Below are positions 25,014 to 32,302 of a DNA stretch of 64,000 nt, piece after piece. How positions within the stretch are numbered: the first letter of the stretch is position 1; every line of letters begins with the position of its first letter. The translations under genes and the position numbers were made by a program. The notes beneath the pieces are model-generated. The model saw only the letters and a list, made by a program, of their open reading frames with translations, searched no databases and was not told the origin of the DNA. Source of the DNA: Planctomycetota bacterium (lineage in GTDB: Bacteria > Planctomycetota > Phycisphaerae > UBA1845); the NCBI GenBank assembly GCA_024276605.1, contig JAJRWX010000010.1, positions 36,136 through 100,135 of the forward strand, given 5' to 3'.

Positions 25014-25529
25014 CTAGGTGAACATGTAAGCGACGTTGCACATCACGACCATAACTGGTTCCGGTACTTCCGGCATCAGTCCAGCTTTGGTTAACAGGCA
25101 GAAGGTATATATCACGGGTGTGCTGTTGATAAGCACCGCGACATAGGCGAGCACTCTACCCATGCGGTCACGATTACGTCCGACGATTTCGCAGATTACG
25201 ATGGCGGTCATCATGGTGGCGAACTTAAACACCACCACCCAACTAAAACCGAGTGTGCTAATGATCAGCGATGCAACGGGATTGACTTCTTGGCCATGCC
25301 AGGCAAACAGTACGAGCGCGGTCAGTATGATATCGAGGGCGGAGACGAGCACCAACCAAACGTAGGCGTTTTGGTAGCGCATTTGCGGGATGGAGAAAAA
25401 ATTCGGCGATGAGATGTGCGGACGTGCGTTATCTCTCGCTTGTGCAGTGTGCGAAACCGTGATCTTAGGCATCACGAAGCCAAGGACGCTCGAATCGTCT
25501 AGGCTGGGATGGTTAAGCGTCGATGCCAT
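25014..25529 (-). CDS. Small integral membrane protein, DUF5658-like
   Basis: From the ATG at 25529 the product is about 171 residues, with three to four membrane helices: AYVWLVLVSALDIILTALVLFAW, PVASLIISTLGFSWVVVFKFATMMTAIVICEIV, and RVLAYVAVLINSTPVIYTFCLL. This arrangement resembles the small DUF5658 membrane proteins; function unknown. The frame continues upstream to 25778, but that part contains a GGCGGGCA palindrome and reads like non-coding DNA, so I use the internal start; no strong ribosome site helps. Cytoplasmic-membrane location is inferred. Confidence 0.6.
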   Translation of the reverse strand: MASTLNHPSLDDSSVLGFVMPKITVSHTAQARDNARPHISSPNFFSIPQMRYQNAYVWLVLVSALDIILTALVLFAWHGQEVNPVASLIISTLGFSWVVVFKFATMMTAIVICEIVGRNRDRMGRVLAYVAVLINSTPVIYTFCLLTKAGLMPEVPEPVMVVMCNVAYMFT

Positions 25530-26142
25530 ATGTATCAAACCGTTTTCTCTATGTACTGCTGCGATTTCTACGCAACAGTTGGACGCAACCCAAAACGGAG
25601 TAGGGCGGGCATTGCCCGCCGCAATCGTCTTTAGTGACAGGTCGCGCCAAAACCGAGCCGCGCCCGTCAGGAAGCGGTTCCCGCATACCCTTGTCATCAA
25701 ATTATGCAATATGCTTCGCACATAAGAAAGCACGTATGTAATAAGTGATGACACTTGCATAGTTGATGATGCTAGCATTTATTATGGGATGTCATGGCAG
25801 GGTTATCGCTGCATTGGCCATGAATTCCTCGCCGGTGATACCAATCATGTGGTTTTCCTCTGCCCAAGTGGAAGGCCACGACTAGGCGGTCACCTTATCT
25901 CTTTATAGTCCGCACACATGGGTAGCGTGTGTACGGAGCAACAGAGCGATGTCAAAGGTGATGCCATGTATGCATCATTGTTTGCCTTTGTAAGAGGTTT
26001 TGACTAATGGCTCGAAATACCATGTACAAGTATCGACAACAGCATGAAATCGCGGGGATGTCCTCAATTGAATGGGGATAATCGTCTCTATACGATAGGG
26101 TTTGAGTTCTTAACAAATGGCCCCTTGGTTTAGAGGAGATAT
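25530..26142. promoter_or_regulatory. Non-coding region with a palindrome and a promoter for the DUF1579-like gene
   Basis: A perfect 8-bp palindrome GGCGGGCA-T-TGCCCGCC sits at 25604-25620. Upstream of the next gene, TTGAAT (26068-26073) and TACGAT (26091-26096) are 17 nt apart, predicting a start near 26103 and a 40-nt leader ending in GAGGAG. I see no gene in the remainder. Confidence 0.45.
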
Positions 26143-26781
26143 ATGATGCGCACAAAGAAGTCTTTAGTGGCTGTGATGGTGGTCGGAATTTGTGTTGTGG
26201 CTACAAGCCGTGTTTTGTCTCAGGATGCGGGCGATAAAAAACCCGATGGTATGCCTGCGATGTCGGCTGAAGACATGGCTCATATGGAAGAATACATGAA
26301 ACTTATGCAGCCGGGCGAGGCGCATAAACATTTGCAGCACTACGTCGGTACGTGGGATACAGTTACCAAAATATGGATGGGCGGCCCTGGCACGAAACCG
26401 TTGGAGTCGACTGGTACATCGATTTTCAAATCCGTGCTTGGTGGTAACTGGATCATGGAAGAGCACACCGGCTCCATGATGGGCATGCCCTATAAGGGGG
26501 TGGGCATGATGGGTTATGATAATTACAAGAACCTGTATGTCGGAACTTGGTTCTCGAACATGGGCACCGAAATGCTACAAATGGCCGGTGCCCGGCACCC
26601 TAAGAGTGGTGTGACTACGCAGTACGGCATGATGGACGAACCCCAGCTAAGTGTTCATGGCCGCACGGTGAAATATGTTACGACCCCGATCGACGACGAT
26701 CACTACACCTTCGCCATTATCGACCTACACGCCGGTGATGATTACAAGGTGATCGAGATCAGCTACACAAGGCGGAAGTAA
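26143..26781 (+). CDS. Exported DUF1579 family protein
   Basis: A 212-residue protein with a signal peptide (KKSLVAVMVVGICVVATSRVLSQ, cleavage near residue 27), then a methionine-rich linker (DGMPAMSAEDMAHMEEYMKLM). The DUF1579 domain follows: HYVGTWDTVTKIWMG, GTSIFKSVLGGNWIMEEHTG, the repeated GMMGYDNYKNLYVGTWFSNMG, and a final strand pair. The fold is a lipocalin-like barrel by family; function unknown. GAGGAG stands five bases before the first ATG. It has its own promoter and no operon partner. Confidence 0.88.
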   Translation: MMRTKKSLVAVMVVGICVVATSRVLSQDAGDKKPDGMPAMSAEDMAHMEEYMKLMQPGEAHKHLQHYVGTWDTVTKIWMGGPGTKPLESTGTSIFKSVLGGNWIMEEHTGSMMGMPYKGVGMMGYDNYKNLYVGTWFSNMGTEMLQMAGARHPKSGVTTQYGMMDEPQLSVHGRTVKYVTTPIDDDHYTFAIIDLHAGDDYKVIEISYTRRK

Positions 26782-26979
26782 TCCCGCGCAATCTTGTGCG
26801 CCAATAGACAACTCGCCGAACACGCTCTGGTTGGCCATGCGAGGCAGAGTCTACCTGATGTTCATCTTGCGCGTGTATGACGGTGAGTGGAAACCACCAT
26901 CACCGGCTACCTGGTCCATAACACTTTTTCCGTCGTAACAGGAGGTGCAAGTGTCGCTGGGGCGCGTATAATTGTTTTC

Positions 26980-27549
26980 ATGTCAACCTTGGACTCAGCA
27001 CTAGACGAGGCCTTGTGCCTCGGTTGCGGTTATTCGCTACGTGGCCTTCCAGGTGTCATATGTCCGGAGTGCGGGCGTGCGTTTGATCCTAATGACCCAT
27101 CAACGTATGACTTGGCCGGGCGATCGCGCAGGCGGCGGCGTATCAAGTATGTTGCCCTATCAATCGTCTTGGTCGGTTTGCTTTATGGCCTTGTCCCGCG
27201 CGGACTGTTGCGTGCCAACATCAAGATGACGTGCTCTGCATGTGGTATAACGACAACAGTATCGCGTTGGCAATTGAAGCCACCTCCATGGTTACCTTTT
27301 CGGTATCCCGGCAAGAGCCGCACGATCAGTACTCCCGCCAACGTCACTTCCTACGTCGGACCGTGTAACCAACATCAATTCGCCGTTTCTGTTCAATCTG
27401 ACCTTCATTGTACTGGATCATTTACTGCAACGACGTCGTTTGCCGAAGGTGAACGCCATACCTATAACGGCGTCCAGGTTGCTCTAGATACTCTACCCGA
27501 CGTGCTCTACAAACTCCTCGCACGTGACAACAACGGTATTGGACCATAA
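26980..27549 (+). CDS. Membrane protein with N-terminal zinc ribbon
   Basis: From the ATG at 26980 the product is about 189 residues. It begins with a treble-clef/zinc ribbon CLGCGYSLRGLPGVICPECGRAFDP (CxxC...CxxC), a basic cluster RSRRRRRIKY and one membrane helix YVALSIVLVGLLYGLVP. A second CxxC (CSACG) lies in the remaining extracytoplasmic part. The CGYxLRGLP...CPECG start is very common in planctomycete membrane proteins; function unknown. TATAAT lies seven bases before the ATG, so the mRNA may be leaderless. A longer frame from 26887 is less likely. Confidence 0.65.
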   Translation: MSTLDSALDEALCLGCGYSLRGLPGVICPECGRAFDPNDPSTYDLAGRSRRRRRIKYVALSIVLVGLLYGLVPRGLLRANIKMTCSACGITTTVSRWQLKPPPWLPFRYPGKSRTISTPANVTSYVGPCNQHQFAVSVQSDLHCTGSFTATTSFAEGERHTYNGVQVALDTLPDVLYKLLARDNNGIGP

Positions 27550-27681
27550 GCAGAGCAGTAGTCCCGCGTAAGTGCCTGAATAGTCGGGTCTGGGTGGTTA
27601 GTCTTGACGATCGTTACGAAGGAGTTAATCTCCTGGTGTGCCGTTTGCCTTGCCATCCGCAAGAGCAGGGTTGCACGTCAT

Positions 27682-27754
27682 GGGGACGTAGCTCAGCTGG
27701 GAGAGCGTCGCGTTAGCAATGCGAAGGTCGAGGGTTCAAATCCCTTCGTCTCCA
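27682..27754 (+). tRNA. tRNA-Ala with anticodon AGC
   Basis: A complete cloverleaf: acceptor GGGGACG / CGTCTCC containing a G3-U70 pair, the alanine identity element; D arm GCTC/GAGC; anticodon stem TCGCG/TGCGA with loop TTAGCAA; T arm GAGGG/CCCTT. The loop places AGC at positions 34-36. A34 is rare in bacteria outside tRNA-Arg(ACG). The discriminator is A; CCA is not encoded. Confidence 0.9.
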
Positions 27755-27785
27755 TTATTTGTGACAAGTCAGTGCCACTCAATGC

Positions 27786-27954
27786 GGTTGGGTGGCATGC
27801 CCAAGCTGAAAGCGCGGGCATGGAATGTCGGGTGACCCACCTCGTTTTCGAGGTGGGGGAGTTGATGGTCGCGGGCGAATCGCATCATGAAAGAAAATGA
27901 ATCACCATCATCGACTCCCCCATGTCCAAAAAGAAGGACATGGGCCACCCAACC
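27786..27954. mobile_element. MITE-like 169-bp inverted-repeat element containing two hairpins
   Basis: The ends GGTTGGGTGGC (27786-27796) and GCCACCCAACC (27944-27954) are perfect 11-bp inverted repeats. Inside are a 9-bp hairpin CCCACCTCG-TTTT-CGAGGTGGG (27835-27856) and a copy of the CCCCCATGTCC hairpin (27912-27950). No coding capacity. It occupies the space between tRNA-Ala and the next gene. The same GGGTGGCATG end also occurs at 63877. Confidence 0.6.
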
Positions 27955-27992
27955 AGCCAACGACGAATAATAAATGCTATCGTGGCGCGAAG

Positions 27993-28661
27993 TTACGTCC
28001 GTTTGTATTGACTCACGTATTCCGGCGTTACAATAACAGTTTGAAGTTTATCATCGTCTATGGGTTTACCTGCTGATAGCGTCATTGGTATGACACCTGC
28101 CCATACGTCGAGTTGATAATCTTCTTGATCGTCTATCGGTGGGCCGGTGCGGGCTTTGGCTGAGCATTCGTCGAGTGGTAGACCGACGAAAGCCGTCGCA
28201 GCTAACTCTTTATCTGATGGCTGCCTCGCCTCGAACCATCTACCCGGGACGACGTGGTCTGTTAAGGCATGAGAGATGTCTCGCTTTTGATTCATGTCCG
28301 GCACGTCAAATCCCTTTGCGAACACCACTACCGAACGATAATTCATCGAATGGTGAAAGACGGAACGGGCCAGCACAAGTCCGTCGACCAGCGTCACGGT
28401 CAGGCAGGCGGGATCACCGGAAAGTAGTCGTTTTATCATACGCGATGCGTGTGAGCCGTGGATGTATACGTTATCGCCGATTCTCACATGAATGGTGGGG
28501 ATGACGACCGGCTGGCCGTCGTCCACAAAACCGATATGGCAGACCAAGGCTTCATCGAGGATGGCGTCGATGGCTACGCGATCGTAAATGCCACGTGTGG
28601 CACTTCGCTTAATAGTGGTCCGTGCTGTTGGATCGAAAGAGGTTGGCTTCTTTGGAATCAT
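27993..28661 (-). CDS. Pyridoxamine 5'-phosphate oxidase-like FMN-binding protein
   Basis: A split-barrel flavoprotein family also called nitroimidazole-resistance-like. The 222-residue product shows TRGIYDRVAIDAILDEALVCHIGFVDDGQPVVIPT, YIHGSHASRMIKRLLSG (the FMN phosphate-binding stretch), HHSMNYRSVVVFAKGF, and the C-terminal GVIPM. The ATG at 28661 has GGAAAGG upstream and is preferred to the TTG at 28679. It is the second gene of an operon with an EamA exporter (27-nt gap), divergent from a MocR regulator. That combination often concerns vitamin B6 or amino acids, but the substrate here is unknown. Confidence 0.88.
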   Translation of the reverse strand: MIPKKPTSFDPTARTTIKRSATRGIYDRVAIDAILDEALVCHIGFVDDGQPVVIPTIHVRIGDNVYIHGSHASRMIKRLLSGDPACLTVTLVDGLVLARSVFHHSMNYRSVVVFAKGFDVPDMNQKRDISHALTDHVVPGRWFEARQPSDKELAATAFVGLPLDECSAKARTGPPIDDQEDYQLDVWAGVIPMTLSAGKPIDDDKLQTVIVTPEYVSQYKRT

Positions 28662-28688
28662 TTGGCGCCTTTCCAGCAAAGTGATGAT

Positions 28689-29783
28689 CTACCCATCATG
28701 TGAAATCGTTGTGCCGTTTGATGTCGCATCATTTGATGATAGATGGCACGCATCCGGTAGGGCGGTGGCGGATTTTATTGCCGGCTGAAGAATATGTAAA
28801 TGACACTTCGATATAGGTGTACGAGACGTTAATACTTCGGGTTGATCGGCGGAAGTCGTCGTTTCTACACAGCGCGCTTTTGAGAAATTGATCATCACGA
28901 CGGCGATGATAATAGCTATACCCGCAAGGATGACACGCGTTGTGACCGGTTCGTTTAGAAAGATGGCGCCCAGCATGATAGCGATCAATGGATTGACGTA
29001 CGCGTAGGTGGATACTCGTGCCGCAGTGGTGACACGTAATAACCATACGTAACAGCTAAACGCTAGAATAGACCCGAACAGCGTGAGATAAAGTATGGAC
29101 AGGAGGGAAGTTAGAGTTACGTTGAAAATATCGAATCTTGTCCATTCACCACAACAGGTACCCAGTACGAGTAAGGCTATACCTGCTGTGAACATTTGCA
29201 TGGATGTTGCGAGTAGTGGAGATTTGGGGAGATGGCTACGCCTAGATTGTAATGATCCCAGTGCCCAGGAAGCGCAGGCACCTACGATGACGACAGCGCC
29301 GAGAGGATCAACAGTATCGCCACCCAGTGTTGGCGCACCGATCAGTGCATAGAGGCCGAGAAACCCTACACCCAGACCTGCCATCATCATACGCGTGGGG
29401 CGCTGTCCACGATACAAAAGCCAATCCAAAAAGATCATCCACAGGGGAATCGTACCGACCATCAAAGCCGTTAGGCCGGTGGGTACATAAAGCTCTGCCC
29501 AAGAGATCATGCCGTTTCCACCTAGTAACATCAAACAACCAACCATGGCCGCAGATCGCCATTGGGTGAGTGTGGGTTTCGCGGCTTTATTACGCAGTCG
29601 AACGAACGCATAGAGCAAAAGACCGGCTAAGGTGAAGCGCGTACCAGCCATGATGAAAGGTGGTACGGAATCAATCGCTAATCGTATAGCAAAGAAAGTT
29701 GATCCCCATACCAGGTAGATCACACCCATCGCTGTGGCGATGAGTGCGATCGACGTTTGTTTAGTTGGTGTGGCCTTGTTCAA
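28689..29783 (-). CDS. EamA / drug-metabolite transporter family exporter
   Basis: Ten membrane helices in two EamA halves (about residues 10-140 and 150-295): MGVIYLVWGSTFFAIRLAI opens the first, and WGSTF is the usual DMT motif; LNEPVTTRVILAGIAIIIAVVMIN closes the second. The C-terminal 65 residues form a polar tail that looks unrelated to the family and may be read-on. It is probably an amino-acid or metabolite exporter under control of the divergent MocR regulator. The start is TTG at 29783 with AGGAGA upstream. The cytoplasmic membrane location is certain from hydropathy. Confidence 0.9.
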   Translation of the reverse strand: MNKATPTKQTSIALIATAMGVIYLVWGSTFFAIRLAIDSVPPFIMAGTRFTLAGLLLYAFVRLRNKAAKPTLTQWRSAAMVGCLMLLGGNGMISWAELYVPTGLTALMVGTIPLWMIFLDWLLYRGQRPTRMMMAGLGVGFLGLYALIGAPTLGGDTVDPLGAVVIVGACASWALGSLQSRRSHLPKSPLLATSMQMFTAGIALLVLGTCCGEWTRFDIFNVTLTSLLSILYLTLFGSILAFSCYVWLLRVTTAARVSTYAYVNPLIAIMLGAIFLNEPVTTRVILAGIAIIIAVVMINFSKARCVETTTSADQPEVLTSRTPISKCHLHILQPAIKSATALPDACHLSSNDATSNGTTISHDG

Positions 29784-29845
29784 TCTACGATCTCCTGTGA
29801 CGACTATACGCTGGTGAGAGCGCAGAAAATAATTGGCGCCGGCCC

Positions 29846-29880
29846 TTGACGATAGTCGGTTGTTTGTTATAGTACAAACA
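29846..29880 (+). promoter_or_regulatory. mocR promoter with a palindrome centred on the -10 box
   Basis: TTGACG (29846-29851), 16 nt, then TATAGT (29868-29873), only eight bases before the ATG. The -10 is framed by the perfect inverted repeat TGTTTGT-TATAGT-ACAAACA (29861-29880), a likely operator for autoregulation. The predicted start leaves almost no leader. TATAGT also occurs on the opposite strand in front of the EamA gene. Confidence 0.65.
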
Positions 29881-29881
29881 T

Positions 29882-31210
29882 ATGAACGACCTAGTACAAA
29901 ATTATATATCGGGAAACTCGGCTGTCAAGATCGCACGTAGTGTCGAGCACGCGGTAAGAAACGGTAAAATTGTGTCAGGGGCACAGTTACCAACCGTACG
30001 GGCACTTTCAGATTGGCTTGGAGTCGCGCCGGCTACAGTGGCTTCTGCGTATCAAACACTTCAGGCCAGGGGGGTGGTTGTCTCGCGGGGTAGGCGCGGT
30101 ACGAGTGTAAGCCATCGTCCGGTCCCCGCGCGTCGGCGTGTCGGGGTGCCGACCTGTAAAGGGCGCAATCTGCGAGATGGCAATCCCGACCCCACGCTGC
30201 TGCCCGACATGACCCCCGCGCTGCGACGGATTGACTCATCCCACCATTTATATGGTGAGCCGCCGCACGATGCATCTTTAGTGAGGCTGGTGTCTCGTGA
30301 TATGAAAAATAGTGGTGTTGAAGTGGGGGATGTTTGCGTTACGAATGGTGCCATGGATGCATTGGATCGTGTGCTCATCGAGCAGCTTAAGCCTGGTGAT
30401 CGTGTCATTGTCGAAGACCCGGGGTTTGGCAACATATTTGATCTTGTGCTTGCACGTGGATTGGTACTCGTTCCGGTTCCTATAGATCAGGAGGGATTTA
30501 TACCAGACGAGTTCGAGCGCGCTTGTCGTGACGGTGCTAGGGCACTGATTATGACGCCGCGGGCGCAGAATCCGACCGGCGCAGCGCTAAGTGAATCGCG
30601 GTCGCGTGAGCTTCGCAAAATTCTTCGTAACCATCGTGATGTGTTAATTATCGAAGATGATCACAAGCATAGTATCGCTGATGCGCCATTGTTTTGCTTG
30701 CATGACCGTCGGTCACCGCGCTGGGTCCATATCCGATCGTTTTCTAAATCATTAAATCCCGATCTGCGCATGGCTGTCATGACCGGTGATGAAGAGTCAA
30801 TGGCCCTTGTGCTGGATCGGTTTGTTTTAGGAGATCGGTGGGTCAGTCATATTTTACAGCGCCTCACTTTGGCCCTTCTATCGGACAAGGGTGTTAGAGG
30901 CCAACTCAAGTCGGCTGCGAAAACTTATTCTAAACGTCGTGAAAGTTTGGTGCGAGCGCTGCGGCGCGAAGGGGTGGAGGTCGAGAGTCGCTCCGGCTTT
31001 AATGTCTGGCTACCCGTTAAGGAAGAAACGGTCACTGTTCAATCGTTAGCCGCGGCTGGTTGGGCAGTGAGCGCGGGGGAACGTTTTCGCTTGAGCAGTC
31101 CCCCAGCTATTCGCGTCTGCACAGCTACACTTACACGACAGGAAGCCAACGACTTCGCCGCAGTATTTGCCAATGTGCTAGGTGATAGTAGAACTTCCTG
31201 TACCGTGTAG
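29882..31210 (+). CDS. MocR/GntR-family transcriptional regulator with aminotransferase domain
   Basis: The N-terminal winged helix (about 1-75: GKIVSGAQLPTVRALSDWLGVAPATVASAYQTLQARGVVVSRGRRGT) is a GntR-type DNA-binding domain. It is joined to a fold-type I aminotransferase domain: VTNGAMDALDRVLIEQLKPGD, VIVEDPGFGN, MTPRAQNPTGAALSESR, LIIEDDHKHSI, and SFSKSLNPDLR with the PLP lysine in SFSK. The product is 442 aa, normal for the family. It is divergent from the EamA exporter and FMN-protein operon, which it probably controls, using PLP or an amino acid as effector. The mRNA appears nearly leaderless. Confidence 0.93.
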   Translation: MNDLVQNYISGNSAVKIARSVEHAVRNGKIVSGAQLPTVRALSDWLGVAPATVASAYQTLQARGVVVSRGRRGTSVSHRPVPARRRVGVPTCKGRNLRDGNPDPTLLPDMTPALRRIDSSHHLYGEPPHDASLVRLVSRDMKNSGVEVGDVCVTNGAMDALDRVLIEQLKPGDRVIVEDPGFGNIFDLVLARGLVLVPVPIDQEGFIPDEFERACRDGARALIMTPRAQNPTGAALSESRSRELRKILRNHRDVLIIEDDHKHSIADAPLFCLHDRRSPRWVHIRSFSKSLNPDLRMAVMTGDEESMALVLDRFVLGDRWVSHILQRLTLALLSDKGVRGQLKSAAKTYSKRRESLVRALRREGVEVESRSGFNVWLPVKEETVTVQSLAAAGWAVSAGERFRLSSPPAIRVCTATLTRQEANDFAAVFANVLGDSRTSCTV

Positions 31211-31374
31211 AGATAGATGCTATGGTGCACCAACCAGGCCGAGAGTGTTGGCATGATCTGATAGCGGTGCCGATTCGATACGTCTACGACTGCTGGGTCT
31301 GGACATTTGAAGGGCGATGGGATGCTACACTCTCTAGACGGAAGGACTTTTTGGAATATACGAATGGAGCAGAT

Positions 31375-31833
31375 ATGAGCAGCTTGAATCACACCACTAA
31401 GGTTGGTGCGATGACTGTGGAGCAGCAGCTCACGATTGACGCGCCGTGTGAGAAAGTCTTTGACGCTTTAACCAAAGACATTGGGAAGTGGTGGGCGTAT
31501 CGAGCAAGTGAGAGGATGCAATTGGAAGCCTGGCCGGGCGGTCGGTTCTATGAGGAAAATCCGGATGGCGGTGGCTTTTTGTGGGGAACGGTTTTGGAAG
31601 TGCGTCGGCCTAAAGTGCTGCGCGTATCCGAGCTGCTCGGCAGTCTGCCAAGCGTCCGGGCTGGAGCACACAAGTATGAACTTACGGATGATCATGGCAA
31701 AACTATTCTGACATTCTCCTGCCAATTACTAGGAGAAGTCGACGACGAAGCTCGGGTGTGTTTAGCCTCGGGTTGGGATGAACTGCTATCCACTCATTTG
31801 CGCAACTGGGTTGAAAAGGGTGTGGCTTGTTAG
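31375..31833 (+). CDS. SRPBCC (AHSA1-like) small-ligand-binding protein
   Basis: From the ATG at 31375 (GGAG seven bases upstream) the product is 152 residues. The SRPBCC fold is indicated by TVEQQLTIDAPCEKVFDALT, the WPGGRFYEE strand, LWGTVLEVRRPKVLRVSE, and the C-terminal helix LASGWDELLSTHLRNWVE. Such domains bind hydrophobic ligands; the ligand is unknown. A longer frame from 31222 is unlikely, as it would read through the intergenic region after mocR. No clear operon partner. Confidence 0.82.
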   Translation: MSSLNHTTKVGAMTVEQQLTIDAPCEKVFDALTKDIGKWWAYRASERMQLEAWPGGRFYEENPDGGGFLWGTVLEVRRPKVLRVSELLGSLPSVRAGAHKYELTDDHGKTILTFSCQLLGEVDDEARVCLASGWDELLSTHLRNWVEKGVAC

Positions 31834-32302
31834 GCGAAAAGTGGTTCCCCGTCGATAGGAGATTGTTTGGAAGTGGTCGGTCAGTTTATTGCCTCACGTA
31901 AACGATGACCGATCATGCTCACGGATTCCCATGTTTTATCGGGATTCTCAACAGATTCGTCATGTCTTCATAGTGACGATATATTGGCACTTACTGTACA
32001 TCTCGGCTCCCCCATGTCCAAACAGAAGGCCATGGGCCACCCGGTCAATTGGCGAAAGAACGACCTACCCTACCGGGATGCTTAGTGATGGCGGCACTTA
32101 TGGTGTGTTTAAGACACGGGTCGCTTGCGCTCGCCGCTCGGATTTGACTGGAAAAACGACCAGCCACTTTGCGTGTGGCAACATATATTATATTCGTGGT
32201 ACAAAGTCTTCACGGATGGCTTTGGACGCGGTATTATACTGCAGCGCGGATATTGGCCACATGTCGGTCGGTGTCAAGGATGATTGTGAGGTACCTATTG
32301 TT
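31834..32302. repeat. Gene-poor region packed with four dispersed-repeat pieces
   Basis: In order: the CCCCCATGTCC hairpin family (32003-32042), immediately followed by a half copy of the GGCGAAAGAACGACC family (32043-32077), then the 34-bp repeat (32111-32144). An open frame crosses all of this into the glycosyltransferase gene, but it is clearly a by-product of repeat sequence. I see no promoter worth naming. Confidence 0.65.

Noticed and set aside
27604..27900. 98-codon frame overlapping tRNA-Ala
   Set aside because: It runs through the tRNA and the inverted-repeat element; a by-product.
31889..32302. N-terminal 138-residue extension of the glycosyltransferase
   Set aside because: It reads across three dispersed repeat copies and has no protein-like features; start placed at 32303.
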